NCBI GenBank assembly: GCA_949128115.1
Contig: OX421966.1
Span: 6,944,001 to 7,008,000, forward strand
Length of the DNA: 64,000 nt
From: Anaspis maculata
Lineage: Eukaryota; Arthropoda; Insecta; Coleoptera; Scraptiidae
Reading direction: 5' to 3'
Shown here: positions 10,143 through 23,324 of the stretch, piece after piece
Position numbering within the stretch: the first letter of the stretch is position 1
Layout: each line of letters starts with the position of its first letter
Notes under the pieces: model-generated
What the model was told of the DNA's origin: nothing
The model's database searches: none
Seen by the model: only the letters and a program-made list of their open reading frames with translations
Translations under genes and position numbers: made by a program

Positions 10143-12514
10143 AGAATCAGGAATTATACCTACCCATCTTTGAAAGGTTAGAGTTACTAGCATTAGCTAT
10201 GACGTACCCAATCATTGCTGGGCATGTAACTTTCTTTGCAATCTTTTTACTCAATGAAACTACTGAACAGATATACCTACTGAACTGGATTATTCAACGA
10301 AAGGCGCTACTATGTGTGAAACGATTGAGGGCAAACAGAAATCTAGTCCTGGACCGTATATTGATCCACTCCAAGTAAACACAGGCACATGCATTTGAAA
10401 TTCTTGTGCAATAATAATTCAATTGTAATAATTAAATAATTCAAACAATAACTCTTTATTCAATCTGGCATTCCATTTGATATAGCTGCCAATATTCATC
10501 TTGAAGAAAATCTGGCATTCTCAATTACAGCATATTTCGTTTTCTACCTCTCATTTACTACCGAGTTTACTACCAGAATTTTTGTTACGGTTACGGCTCA
10601 CGTCACGTTGTAACTATTTCTTTACAGGGAGCCGGCGGGCAAGCCAAGTTCAGAAATAGTACTTGTACGCGGCCAGTCGTTTTCGTGTAGAGCGGATCGT
10701 GGGTTCCGCGGTGTGATCTCAATTTCATTTTATTCTTTGGGGGCCAATCGAGAGTAAGTAGACGGCTCTTGACTTCTCGGTCAAGTCAATAGAGTGAAGA
10801 CCCGGTATGAACACCTAACTTCAAAACGAAACGATGGTTTTTATTTGGGAACTGCCGGCAATTGACAGGAACTGAAATTGTAGAAATTATTGTAAAGAAG
10901 CAAACAGAACAAAACAGTTTGCTGAAATCTTTTGAAACAACGAAAATAGAAGCGATCGAAGCACCAACTTTTGTCCCTCCATAACATCAAAATTAAAAGA
11001 CATAGAATTTTTTCAATAACTTTCCAGCACTCAACTGAACCTCCATATTACGCACCTTCATGATGATCCGACACTTTTGAACAGCCCTGTATACAAGACG
11101 CACTTTCGTCCCGAGATAAATACCTACTTCCTTAACCCCAAGGAAGGAACCCATTTCTGTGCACAGATACTCTTGTCTCTCCTAACGTATCCTGGCAAAA
11201 CTCTGTTTGTCTCAATCTCCGTGATGGAAGAAAACAACAAAGGGGGCACCTCAAGATGCTTGACTCCGTCAAGGATATACATCACCAAATACAGGAACCA
11301 CGCTGGAGCAGATGACGTTCCAGGCCAGGAGGGTGGTTGAAACTCTTTCAGACGGTGGATTGCACCGCCATTTGTTGTAACGTCTTCATTTCATTCATTC
11401 ATTTCACGCCTCAATCTTAATTCTTTGTGCCTTCTACTTGACAACTGCAGATCGTATTGACGTTTGTCTATACTCATAAGTCTGTATTTGCTGTTGTTTC
11501 GCCAAAGTAGCATGAAATTCGGTGCAATTCTAACAGTGACAGGTGGCGGTTAAAAAAATTTCTTTCGGGGCTTTCGCGCATCACTTTTCATTTAGTTATA
11601 CTCATTAAAATTATGAAACAGTTGAAGATATCCACCCAATAATGAATAGTCATTATATTGATTGGTAAAATTGGAAGAAACGCTGCTGAACTGAGCACAT
11701 GAATTGGCTGGTTTCATCCGGGATTGTTGCTTCTTAGATGTCAATATCAAGAAATTGACTTCATAAACGGCTTCGGCAGATACGAATTAGTGGATAATGA
11801 TATGCGGAAGATGAATTTACTTTTCTATTACATGAAAAAATTCTTTCATTATGAAGAACAGTGCGTACATGACGACAACTGGTCTGCATCTTGTTGAGAT
11901 TTAACGTAGAGTCAAATGATTACTTTTTGAGATGCGTGACGATTATTAATGGTGGTTTGTATGAGTATCTACAACTTCAATTTTCAAGGAGGCCCCTAAG
12001 CCCCCCTAACCAAAATATGGCAAAGCGTCATGCCTACATTTTAAAAGGGGACCATGAAGACCACTTATACCAAATTTTATGCTTTTATCACAAATAAGAC
12101 AGATTTTCTTAAAAGGTCACTAATCCCCGAACTACACTTAATTGCCACTGGTAATTGCAGATTAAGCAAGTTACGTGTTCTCTTTTGCGGGAAATAGGAT
12201 GTCGACAGCTCAAATGACGTTCTGGTCATGCCCTGGAGTATATACCAACAGCTCTGAGCTAACAATATAGCTCTAATGTGACAAAAGCGAGGATAAAATT
12301 TTCGGACTTGCTGCAGCAAACATGATATATTTTGACAGCGCCGCAAGAAAAATGCTCAAGTGGGATTTTCGGGGATTTTGAGTACATGGTAGAGGATGAA
12401 ATTCTGAATCGATAACAGCTTCAAAACTTCATGAAATAATTATTTCAACCTCAAAACCTATCTTTACTGCACTAAGTGTCAGCCAAACATATTATACGGT
12501 GAGTAAAATGATGA
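10143..12514. other. Unassigned intergenic region
   Basis: No gene is supported. 10.64-10.76 kb is relatively GC-rich and ends at a good donor-like A|GTAAGTAG (about 10754), so a first exon of an unseen gene is possible. An 87-codon frame at 11077-11340 has no recognisable domain. ATTAAA near 10430 could serve as the poly(A) signal of the zinc-finger gene. Confidence 0.35.
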
Positions 12515-12972
12515 TATAGGATCTGACTACTTTTAGACAAAAATCAAAACTGATTAAAATATATCATTTTGAAACTTTCGCCAGGGGTGGGTTGAATCTG
12601 AGGGGTGTGAGGTGAAAATTATCCAATTTTTTTTGTATTTTTTTTCAATTAAGAAGTGGAATAATTGTGAAATGTTGAAGCTTTCTACGGAAAATAGATA
12701 CCTCGAACCTCGATAGATACTCTTGTCAAAAATCACTCAAATATCTCGAAAACGGTGCATCTTGGTTGAAGTTGAACAAGAGTATCTGTTTTCCGTAGAA
12801 AGCTTCAAGATTTCACAAATCTACTTCGAAATTAAAAAAAAAAACCAATACAAAAAAAAATAGGATAATTTTCACCTCACACCCCTCAGATTCAACCCAC
12901 CCCTGGCGAAAGTTTCAAAATGGTATATTTTATTGAGTTTTGATTTTTGTCTAAGAGTAATCAAATCCTATT
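12515..12972. repeat. Foldback element, ~200-bp arms
   Basis: Left arm about 12515-12722 and right arm about 12777-12972 are inverted copies (for example GGGGTGTGAGGTGAAAATTA against its complement, and TTTCTACGGAAAA against TTTTCCGTAGAAA). The loop is about 55 nt. No coding sequence; non-autonomous hairpin element. Confidence 0.8.
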
Positions 12973-13510
12973 ATACAATAATAATACAATACAATAATAA
13001 TTTATTTCCCTTTAAACAACTTACAGCGAATAGAACAATCCTAACAATATCAAAAAGGTCATAAATATGGTGAACCCTACTTAAAGTTCTGAATGGAACT
13101 TTGTGTGCAGGTGCATTTGTGTCTTCACGTTGGTTTAAAATCAGACGGTAACAATGATAAAACATTTATATGAAAAAAAGAGTAAAATAGTGAAGCAGAT
13201 TAAAAACAACAGTACAGTAAAACATGTTAAAAAGCAATTTTCTCATTCGTAAAATCATAGAGTAAAATCTAAAATAATATTATATCTATCACACGGGTTA
13301 AAAATGACTGGAAAATGACTAGAGTTGACTTTCAAGAGGGTCGCCTTCATGTAAAATCCAGTTTTTCAATTCAGCTCGTTTTTGTTTAGGATTTTTCATA
13401 GTTTTTATGGTTTTTGGCACCCTATTGTATAGTCTCGGTGCTGACTATCCGAAATGGCTCTGGCCTAAAGTCTTTTGTGCTCGAGGAACAGCACTATTAT
13501 CATTTTACTC
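12973..13510 (-). pseudogene. Decayed 3' end of a non-LTR retrotransposon
   Basis: On the minus strand, a frame around 13500-13320 reads VPRAQKTLGQSHFG, a stop, SAPRLYNRVPKTIKTMK and then a charged ...AELKNWILHEGD segment ending in TAG. This pattern (VPRA..., short gap, RLYN.LP) is the familiar C-terminal tail of CR1/Jockey-type reverse transcriptases. In-frame stops, including one where a Tyr codon is expected, show decay. The element's 3' end is a TATTATTG-like simple repeat at 12975-13000, as expected for a non-LTR 3' tail. Everything upstream is missing, i.e. a 5' truncation. Confidence 0.65.
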
Positions 13511-13842
13511 ACCGTATGATTTGTTTGGCTGAGACTTTGGAACTCTTGCAGCCAACTCTCGAACTGGGTCTTATTCAGATCGACCTGCAGCTCGAATTCA
13601 TCCAAATTGTCTATAACTTCACAACTGTGGTAGGGAAGTTACGTGGTAAAAGCTAGAATAAATAAAGGTAAAAGGTAAATTAACGAAACAAATACATGGG
13701 TAACTAAAGTAAGTCTAAAATTTTGATTTTAACGCTTTTATCTCGGTTCATTTCTGCATAAAACCTATGTTTCCTATCCAGTTATGTTTAATTTTGTAAG
13801 AGGTTGACATATCGCGCCGTCACTAAAAACTAGTAGGTAAAG

Positions 13843-14739
13843 TAGGTTCACTTGTACCGTGATTCTAGCCGGCTGTGAGATTTTGTTTCTAAGTTTCCAA
13901 ATGTGAAATATAGAGAATCCCCAACTGCAAAGTAGTTGGCTGCTCTGGCCGGACCAGTTTTGAAACACATTTTTTGCGTATTTCCTTTGCAGATAGCCGA
14001 AACATTTTTGCGGGACGTGATGTCTGACGCTTTTCTCCATTTTATTGGTAAAATGTAACAATTTTTCGACTTGTTTTTAACTTGCGCCAATGAACAAATG
14101 AATCAAGAGAGCCCTGACATTTGACAGTTGTGGAAAATATTCCTAACCTCTTGAAGCCGGTTCAACTTTAAATGCTTCAAATTAAAGATTGTACGATGCC
14201 CTTCGTCCAAAAAAAGGGCCCCATGCAATCATCAACCCTTTCGCCTCTTCCAGTCAAAAATACAAGTCAAACCCTGAAGAATTATGGGCGATACAAGGAT
14301 CGCCGTGCAGTCTGTCATTGGCAAAAGAATTTACGTGTAAAAAGTAAATTTAACCAAATTTCAAAAAACCCAGCCGCTCAAAGTTGTGTATTGGACCGAA
14401 ATTGATGTAAGTACCTTCCATTTGCAATTTGCTTTCGTTTTGGGGCTTCCCGGGACGAGTTTTTGTCGACCCTGAATGGGCCGCCGACAAGATGACTCAA
14501 TTTGCGGCCGCCCCGTGCTCTTTTGGTGTCTACATGACGGTAACACAGCTCTGCGTCCCCCTAGTCGCACGTCCACTTATGACCAGGTCGGTTTTCCAAG
14601 ATTTCAATATCAATTTGATAAGAAATATAACTTCACTTCCAGAGAAGTCAGTTTCACACCAGGTGAAAAGGCGGCAAGCCTACAATGCTAAAGTAGAAAA
14701 TTTGCCCCGCCAACTAGAGTCACAGTACAAGTGAACCTA
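13843..14739. mobile_element. TIR element of ~0.9 kb
   Basis: Imperfect 26-bp terminal inverted repeats: TAGGTTCACTTGTACCGTGA at 13843 and TCACAGTACAAGTGAACCTA ending at 14739. If the outer TA is the target duplication, the element is Tc1/mariner-like; that is an inference. Short frames at both ends share a few residues only because the TIRs are inverted copies. No catalytic transposase domain is visible. Confidence 0.6.
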
Positions 14740-15120
14740 CTATACTTACAGTACAAATTTGAGAGTAGGTATGGGAGTGTACAAACTGGACTAATTTCCC
14801 GTGGGGGCGATGGTATCTATTGGCTAAATCCTTTAGATTTGACGCTACAAAATTACAACACTAACTTGTTTCTGAATTTGTCCTCACTTCTCATGCCGTA
14901 CAAACAATTTTCCAACTTATCCTATTAGGCCAGTTAATAGGAAATTTGGAATAGCAAAACGTAGGTATACTCTGGCTGAATTTTTGCAAACACCTAGAGA
15001 ATCCCCCACAGAGTCCCGAACCGCGAAAATCCACCAAAATTTTCTTGAGCTTTCCGAGATAAGGGTGTTTTTCTATATCTCGGTTGCTATTGGTTGGATT
15101 TCGATTTTCTTTTTTTTTTT
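14740..15120. other. Unassigned spacer
   Basis: AT-rich sequence between the TIR element and the next foldback. Nothing recognisable. Confidence 0.4.
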
Positions 15121-16987
15121 GAAATGTTCGAAAAAATATTTGGAACAAGTTATGTTCAGAACTTTTCAATAACTTGTCGAGAAAAAGTGCCAGAAGCCGA
15201 GAACCGTCGTTTTTTAGGGGGTGGTTTTTCTACAATTTTCTATCTGCTTTTCTATGATAGTTATGGGAAAAATTCCCAACAAAAGTTGTAGCTCCTGTAA
15301 GTCCCTACAAGTTTTAACCGAAAAATTTTGTGTCGCGAAAATTACTCACCCCAGAGGGCGCTAAAGTCAACCTCGTTTGGAAAATATTTCCAGGTGTAGG
15401 GTGCATCGATTCCAACTCCATCGTGTGGGGATTCAAAGGCCAAATTCTCATTTATGTTCGTAAATGAGACAATTGAGACTAACTTCACTAATAATTGATG
15501 AATAACAAAACCTTTGTACAGGGTGACTTTTTTGAAAAGGACCCACCCCCGATATTTCGCTGCATTTTTCCTGGGAAAAAACCGGAACAGGTCGATTTTT
15601 ATTTCGAGAGGGACATCTAAGACACGTGATGACAAATTTTTATGTCCAACTCTTCGCCCCCACCCCACCCTATTTTAAAATTTCAGATTCTATCAGATTC
15701 TCCAGTAAAAACATGTCGATTTTTATTTTGAAGGGGACACCTAGAACACGTATTGTCAAATTTTTATCTTCAACCCCCTCGCCTGGACTCCGCCCCACTT
15801 TGAAATTTCAAATAGCTCACCTATATGTGATACATCAAAATGAAGGTAATAAAATAGTCCTTCTGTCAAACAAGTCTGAGAAGTTTTTATTAAGTCACTT
15901 TCAACCCTTCTCAAAATGATCTGTGTTCATAAGTTAAGAAAAGTTTTTTCTCTTATCACTTTCCAATTCTTGACAAATAGACTTTCCAGCAAAAATAGGT
16001 CGACTTCTATTTTGGATGGGACATTCAGGACACGTATTGCCAAATTTTTATCTCCAACAAAGTGTAGAGGAGTAGGGGGTGGTTTAGAATATTTGAAATA
16101 ATTTTTCGCAGGATGAAAATTTTATTCTCTTCATCACAGGAATCACAAGATAGATACCTAATGCCTTTGAAAGTAGGGTAGGGTGGGGGCAAAGAGGTTG
16201 AAGATAAAAATCTGACACTATGTGTTGTAGGTGTCCCCTTCGAAATAAAAATCGACCTGTTTTTACTGGAAAATCTAATAGTCAAGAATCGGGAGTTACG
16301 TAATGATGAGGGAGAAACTTTCGTGCTTTAACAATGAGAGAATTCTGAAAGGGGTTGGAGGGGTGATTCGAGACAATATGAAATATGTTTGACAGAAAGG
16401 GAATTTTATTACCTTAAATTTGATGTATCACAAGGTAGGTGATGCCATTTGACATTCTAAAATAAGGTGGGGTGGGGGCGAAGGGTTGAAGATAAAGATT
16501 TGTCATCACGTGTCTTAGATGTCCCTCTCGAAATTAAAATCGACCTGTTCCGGTTTTTTTCCATGACAAATTTGTGCTGCGAAATATCGAGGGTGGGTCC
16601 TTTTCAAAAAAGTCACCCTGTACAAAAGTTTTGTTGTTCATCAATTATTAGTAAAGTTAGTACGAACATAAATGAGAATTTGGCCTTTAGATTCCCATAC
16701 GATGGAGTTGGAATCGATGCCCCCTACACTTGGAAATATTTTCCAAACGAGGTTGACTTCAGGCGAGTAATTTTCGCGACACAAAAAAAAATTCGGATGA
16801 AACTTGTAGGGACTTGGAGCTACAACTTTTGTTGGGAATTTTTCCCATAACTATCATAGAAAAGCAGATGGAAAATTGTAAAAAAAACACCCCCTAAAAA
16901 ACTACGGTTTTTGGCTTCTGGCACTTTTTCTCGACAAGTAAGTGAAAAGTCCTGAACACAGCTTGTTTCAAATATTTTTCCGAACAT
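15121..16987. repeat. Large foldback element with modular arms
   Basis: A 1.87-kb imperfect palindrome: the outer end at 15121 pairs with about 16987, 15190-15310 with 16790-16940, and 15340-15680 with 16440-16770. Inside the left arm a module of about 60 bp (GTCGATTTTTATTT...GGGACA...ACACGT...CAAATTTTTAT) occurs three times, near 15590, 15708 and 15995. Inverted versions lie near 16190 and 16500 in the right arm. Arms made of internal repeats resemble Drosophila FB elements in architecture. The centre is near 16070-16180. No transposase is encoded. Confidence 0.75.
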
Positions 16988-17548
16988 GTGTGTTCCGAGT
17001 GACCTTACATATAGGCTAACGGGAGATAGAGAACATTGAGACGAGTCAGGACTTACAAAAAAAAATTGTTTTCTTCATTGGTTAAGAAGATACAGGATGT
17101 TTTGTGTGTTTCGTATGAAACTTTGATGAGCGATATTTCTGAAACGGCTGAAGATATTTTGTTGAAATGTGCCAGTGAAATTTGGAACTTATCCACAAGC
17201 CATACCGGGTGAGTCAAGATCCATGGCCGGGCTAGAAAAGATGTGTCCCTTTGTTATTTGATCAAGAAGTACATTTTATGACCGCTTTTCTGAAAAACTG
17301 CTATCGGATTCGAAACGCTAAGGAAACATCTCTCAAGAATCACTCTCCAATTCAAAGGGCACACCAAAACCGTTTCGACAATAAAATTGAAAGTGAAATT
17401 TGTGGGTAAGTTTCCATTTTCAACCGGACATAGGTGATCGACTTATTGTTTAATTGAATTCATTCGAAGTAATTTTATCGCTTGACTCTGTTGAATAGAG
17501 TTGAAGTAAAGAATAAGCCAAACGAAAGCTGAAAAGTAACTTCAATCA
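16988..17548. other. Unassigned spacer downstream of the protease
   Basis: No gene recognised. An AATAAA on the minus strand at 17550-17555 marks the 3' end of the protease transcript. Confidence 0.45.
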
Positions 17549-17570
17549 GTTTATTAAATATGGTTCGAAT

Positions 17571-18761
<1,191 letters not shown>

Positions 18762-18796
18762 CTTGGTAGTGTGCGAGTTGATCCAGAAGCTGCTAC

Positions 18797-18804
18797 CTTT
18801 TATA
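18797..18804 (-). promoter_or_regulatory. TATA box of the protease gene
   Basis: TATAAAAG on the minus strand, 36-43 nt upstream of the ATG at 18761. This implies a very short 5' UTR of roughly 10 nt. The position fits a core promoter, so the ATG chosen is well supported. Confidence 0.7.
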
Positions 18805-19874
18805 AGCGGATATGAACTTATCGATTTCGTTTTTGATCTTTGATTCGTGTCTCCATATTTTTTGGCGCTTAAGCGTGTCGAAAAATGTAGATATAGGCCG
18901 ATACAAGGCGCGAATAACACTTGAATGCAAAGTAAACATCAGGTACTCATTGTCGAATCGTAAGTTTCATAACGTTCTCAATAGATAAGCTTTTGGTCAT
19001 CAGTACCCATTGTTCTAGACAATTATTAATTTCGATTATTGAACACCGCATAATGCTTGTCTGTTTCAGGTAACTATTTTTACAATAACACTAACCACTT
19101 GTGGCGTGAACCTTGCTTGATAATACAAGATGAAAACCTTCAGGTGCAAGGCATAAACTTTCAAGTGTCTTTATCAGAGAAAAACACAAAACAATCACTT
19201 GAATAGTATAGATACTTGTCAACACTATTATTATTCATTCAATATCCTTATTTGCATGGCATGCTGATGATGCCGGCGGTGTCCTTGGCTTGAAGATGTA
19301 TTTCAACAAAGTTCAAAAAACACATTTCAAAACTGTTTGGTAGACCTCAATAAGCATCAGATTTCAAATATACATGGTGTGGTGTCCCGACCCACCAGCC
19401 AACTTGGGGCCAACTCGGCCCTGGAGTGATTACACAGTACCTACTTCCAGATCTTGAGATACAAATTTTCAGTTTTCAAACATCATTTTGATTTGTGTAT
19501 GCCTCGGTGTATGCCATCTGTCGAGTTAGCTCCACACCCAGATGTGTTGAAAATATTTCAACAATACCTACGTGTGCCACTGCCAAGCTCCATAACTTCA
19601 TTTATCAAGTGCAGAGTTTTTTCACTTAGTACCCGGACCCGGACTGTAGGCGATTCAATTTTAACCTACGATAGGTGGGTACTCTGGGAAAATATTTTCC
19701 TTGTTGTACTGATTCAGAAAAATGTCAAATATAGGTACATATATGCTTCTTACTCGATTCCTAAAAAAGATACAGGATCTTTCATGAAAATGATGAAAAC
19801 GAACCAAAACTGTAGGCATTGTATCTATAAGTTTTTGCAGATAAAATTCCATATGACCTATTCTTCTATGTGGA
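18805..19874. other. Unassigned spacer
   Basis: Upstream of the protease; AT-rich with no recognised gene. A 154-codon open frame at 19454-19918 runs into the next foldback arm and has no domain I recognise, so it is not called. Confidence 0.35.
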
Positions 19875-20839
19875 CCCACCTGAAAAAGGTCCACAACGCA
19901 TTTATCCCCGAGTTCTGACACCGCGAAGATATCCACTGCTCAAACGTCCCACCGGAAAAAAGTCCACGACTCATTTATCCCCGAGTTCTACCACCGCAAA
20001 GACATCCATCACTGCTGAAACGATCCACCGGAAAAAGGTCCACCACGCATTCATCCACTGTCCGGACCCGCCCATATACAGGTGTCTCGTTAACCGACTC
20101 AGAGATACAGAGTCGGTTAAATTACAAAAAAGTTGCGCAATTTCATGGCTATTCCAGAAATGTCAAGATATCCAAGATATCTTTTGTCATTTCTGAAATA
20201 TCCCAAAAAAACTGAAAAATGCCGAATCCGAAAATTCCAAATCATTTCTTTATTATGACAGCTATCAATTTGAAAATTGGTATCTTGACATTTTTCAAGG
20301 TCCTTGATCGACTGGCGTTAATAATTTTTTTCCTGCGCTTACTAGTTTTTGAGATATGACAGTTAACTTCATTTTTTCTTATGGACACCGTATCATTTAT
20401 CAACCTTATAAAACTCATCTTTTCTTTCCCTTCACAAAGATAAAAAACACTTGTAGCATTGTTGTCAAAATAACCTGTAAAAATTGAAAAAACCATTTCT
20501 GGGGCGAATAAATCTAGTTACCGGTTCGGTTGCCATGCGAACCGTGGCATAATAACAATGGCATTCGGTTGCCATGGTCGGTGGATTTTGGTAAAAGTTG
20601 AGTTACATTCCGTTTTTATGTATTTGACAATGATAATAGATAATGATAAAACAAATACAAAACCAAGTATAACACAAAATAACATCGCAATAGCAATAAA
20701 CATTTATAATTTACAATTACTCGAAATGGAGTCCATTTTGCGGAGAACGCTCCAAGATCGAATTTGCGGTTCATGACAGAACATCCCAAAGCAACCAAGA
20801 GCTGGGAGCAAGGAGCTGATGATGCGTGTCAGTCAATTA

Positions 20840-21661
20840 GGCAGCAGTCACACTGGAGCCACCACCACCCACTACCACTCACCACCACCCACTACCACCA
20901 AGCAAAATAATCCGCCCTGGTCTCACTGAGCCACCGTCCATCGTCCACCGGTAACCACCGTGTCCCCCTCCTGAATTTGACATAATCTTGTTTTATATAA
21001 TCCGTACTACAATTCTGTAGCGAAAGTTGCCTAAAAACCACGATTTTAGGCAACATTCGCTACATCAGTGTACTGCGGAATGTAGGTATTTCATACTCCC
21101 AGGGACTTTTCTCACACGATTCAAGAATAGCGGCCCAGCTCATGTCATGACAATGTTGACAAGTTCTCTGATTGCAATGATTTCGTCTGATGACTCAGAT
21201 ATCGACGAAATTGTAGCTTTATACTACATTTCGAAAAAAATCCGTAAAAAACGCCGGAACATATGGGTGCGTCAAATGTCTCTCGATAGAGAACAACTAG
21301 GAGAATTTCATCAATTAGTGCCGCAGCTTGTTGATGAAGAACAATTTTACAGTTATTACCGTATGAACAAGAAATGTAACAATTTGTAAGTGACAAAAAT
21401 GAAACCTTTGTTCTCTTCGGGACATACACATTGTATGTTGTATGTATGCACAAAATGTTTGTTCTGCATGCGCATCGAGATGCGCATTGTTAACCATCGA
21501 CCACTGACCACCACTTTGTAAATTTCAAACACATGGCCACCGGTGGTCACTGGGCGGTGGTAAGAGGTGGCTGCAGTGTGACCAGCATCATTACATTGCG
21601 TGCGCTTGATTTTTGGTTGATGGTAGTGGGTGGTGGTGGGTGGCTCAGTGTGACTGCTGCC
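20840..21661. mobile_element. PIF/Harbinger element with TTA target duplication
   Basis: Starts GGCAGCAGTCACACTG and ends CAGTGTGACTGCTGCC, inverted termini of 16 bp, flanked by TTA at 20837-20839 and 21662-21664. The TTA duplication is the signature of PIF/Harbinger. Subterminal ACCACC/GGTGGT repeats extend the pairing. At 822 bp it is too short for the two-gene autonomous element but retains a first transposase exon. Confidence 0.85.
21147..21385 (+). pseudogene. Harbinger transposase first exon (HARBI1-like N-terminus)
   Basis: A frame from ATG 21147 ends at a strong splice donor (AACAATTT|GTAAGT at 21386). It contains RRNIWVRQ, then GEFHQLVPQL, DEEQFYSYYRM. This arrangement (basic stretch, W-V, G-E-[FY]-H-x-L, F-x-x-Y-[FY]-R-M) is the N-terminal region preceding the DDE domain in PIF/Harbinger transposases and HARBI1-like proteins. 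No downstream exon with DDE residues lies inside the element, so this is a relic or an internal-deletion derivative. The exact start Met is uncertain. Confidence 0.6.
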
Positions 21662-22852
21662 TTAATGACCCGCACGATATCAGCGCAGCCGTTGAAAACA
21701 TGGCTAAAAGGCACACAACTCTGCATAGAGCAAAATGGACTCCAATTCGGACAATTGTAAATTATGAATGTTTATTGCTATTTCTATGTCATTTTGTGTT
21801 ATACTTAGTTCTGTATTTGTTTTATTGTTATTTATTATCATTATCGAATACACAAAAACGGAATGTAACTCAACTTTTCCCAAAATCAACAGACCATAGC
21901 AACCAAATGCCATTGTTTATATGCCAAAAGAGCATGGCAACCGAAGCGGTAGCTCGAATTTTTCGCCTCAGAAAGAGTTTTTCCAATTTTTACAGGCTAT
22001 TTTGACAAAAATGCTACAAGTGTTTTATATCTTTGTAAAGAGAAAAAAAGAGATGAGTTTTATAAGTTTGATAAATGATATGGTGTCCATAAGAAAAAAT
22101 GAAGTTAACTGTCATATCTCAAAAACTAGTGAGCGCAGGAGAAAATTATCAATGCCAGTCGATCAAGGACCTCAAAAAATGTCAAGATACCAATTTTCAA
22201 ATTGATAGCTGTCATAATAAAGAAATGATTTGAAATTTTCGAATTCGGCATTTTTCAGTTTTTTGGGATATTTCAGAAATGACAAAAGATATCTTGGATA
22301 TCTTGAGATATTTGAGATAGTCATAAAATTGCGCAACTTTTTTGTGATTTAACCGACTTTGTATCTCTTACCGTTCCCGAGATACCAATAGTGAGCGTTG
22401 AAAAACGGGACACCTGTATAGTCCATGGGTATAGTATAGGCGGCATTTATGACAGTGACAAAATGAGCGATGGACTTTTTTCCGGGAGGACATTTGAGCC
22501 TTGGGATGATTCATCGGTATGAGGACTCGGGGATAAATGCGTGGTGGACCTTTTTCCGGTGGACCGTTTTAGCAGCGGATGTCTTCGCGATGGGAGAGCT
22601 CGGGGATAAATGATTCGTGGACTTTTTTCCGGTAGGATGTTTGAGCTGTGGACTGATTTCACTGTGGAACGCTGAGTGGGCTCCAAGCAACATCACTCAA
22701 AAAACAGGACTCAACACGATTTGAACAGTCAACAATAAGTTAACGAGAATTAACCTCTAAAGTGAATGTCAAATCTGTCACATCTGTCAAACGATTGTAT
22801 AATAAATCTGGAGGAGTTTCAATTGTTTCATACATACAAAAATACCGAGGTC

Positions 22853-23083
22853 CGACTAGTAGACGTGACAAATATTGGATCTGTCTGAAATTTGGGTGAC
22901 GCTCGGTCACCCACGTGGCCGTGTTTATTCTAGAAACGATCGTTTTGGAATTTTTCGGGATCTCTCTCTCATTCGATTCGTTTTGATACCATTTTCTTTG
23001 TGTTATATGATTTTTGGTTCCGAAAAGAACCGATTTTTTTGGCTTCGGGATTAATCCGTCTGCCGTTTCTCATGGAATGGTTC
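22853..23083. repeat. Direct repeat, downstream copy
   Basis: This ~230-bp block is repeated at 23325-23565 in the same orientation, about 475 bp away. It spans the last codons, stop and 3' flank of the small minus-strand gene at 23051-23275, then upstream-type sequence with GTGACGCTCGGTCACCCACG. The layout looks like the remains of a tandem gene array with a unit near 475 bp. Confidence 0.75.
23016..23031 (-). terminator. Histone-type 3' stem-loop
   Basis: On the minus strand, GGTTCTTTTCGGAACC forms a 6-bp stem (last pair U-G) with a UUUC tetraloop, 19 nt after the stop codon at 23051. About 18 nt further downstream comes purine-rich CAAAGAAAATGG, like a U7 snRNA-binding histone downstream element. 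The stem GGYYYU and loop UYUN follow the replication-dependent histone consensus. No AATAAA is seen close by. Confidence 0.6.
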
Positions 23084-23275
23084 CGGAGGCTCCCTCAAAG
23101 ACCCAGTGTTGTCTGACACAGTCATTTTCTCCAGAGCCTCCGTCAGTTGTCGCGAAAATATTCTGAGATTGTTCCTTGTCTGAACAGAATCGAGCGGATC
23201 GACTATGTCATCTTGTAACAATTTCAAATATTCAAGGACAATGCTGAGAGTTGGATCGACTTCCCTCTGCGCCAT
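23051..23275 (-). CDS. Small acidic/helical protein of unknown function, histone-like gene signals
   Basis: A 74-codon frame from ATG 23275 to TAA 23051 (starts MAQREVDPTLSIVLEYLK). It is probably alpha-helical, with a polar, charged C-terminus; I do not recognise a family and see no histone fold, signal peptide or membrane segment. A TATAAATA box lies 37-44 nt upstream and an initiator-like TCATTTG in between. A histone-type stem-loop follows the stop. The neighbouring copy at 23325-23565 retains a matching C-terminal end (HEKRRTD), implying a duplicated gene. It could be a real, cell-cycle-expressed small gene or a transposon-encoded ORF. Whether it is expressed cannot be judged here. Confidence 0.5.
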   Translation of the reverse strand: MAQREVDPTLSIVLEYLKLLQDDIVDPLDSVQTRNNLRIFSRQLTEALEKMTVSDNTGSLREPPEPFHEKRQTD

Positions 23276-23311
23276 TCAAATGACAAATGAATCGTGGCCG
23301 GTTTGACCCAG

Positions 23312-23319
23312 TATTTATA
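23312..23319 (-). promoter_or_regulatory. TATA box of the small gene
   Basis: TATAAATA on the minus strand, with an initiator-like TCATTTG about 33 nt downstream and the ATG at 23275 just after that. In the second copy of the flanking block (near 22850) the corresponding position reads TATTTTTG, so that promoter is damaged. Confidence 0.55.
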
Positions 23320-23324
23320 CCTGT

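Larger units (their letters stand above)
19875..22640. repeat. 2.8-kb foldback with tandem modules in its arms
   Basis: The left arm (about 19875-20740) and right arm (about 21730-22640) are inverted copies. The outer arms contain a tandem module of about 75 bp (CGGAAAAAAGTCCAC, then CATTTATCCCCGAG, then ACCGCAAAGACATCCA) with about three copies on the left and at least two on the right. The loop is occupied by a Harbinger-type element. ORFs in the arms mirror each other and are not genes. Confidence 0.75.

Noticed and set aside
11077..11340. 87-codon plus-strand ORF
   Set aside because: No domain, splice context or conserved pattern recognised.
19454..19918. 154-codon plus-strand ORF
   Set aside because: Runs from unassigned sequence into a foldback arm with tandem modules; no recognisable domain.
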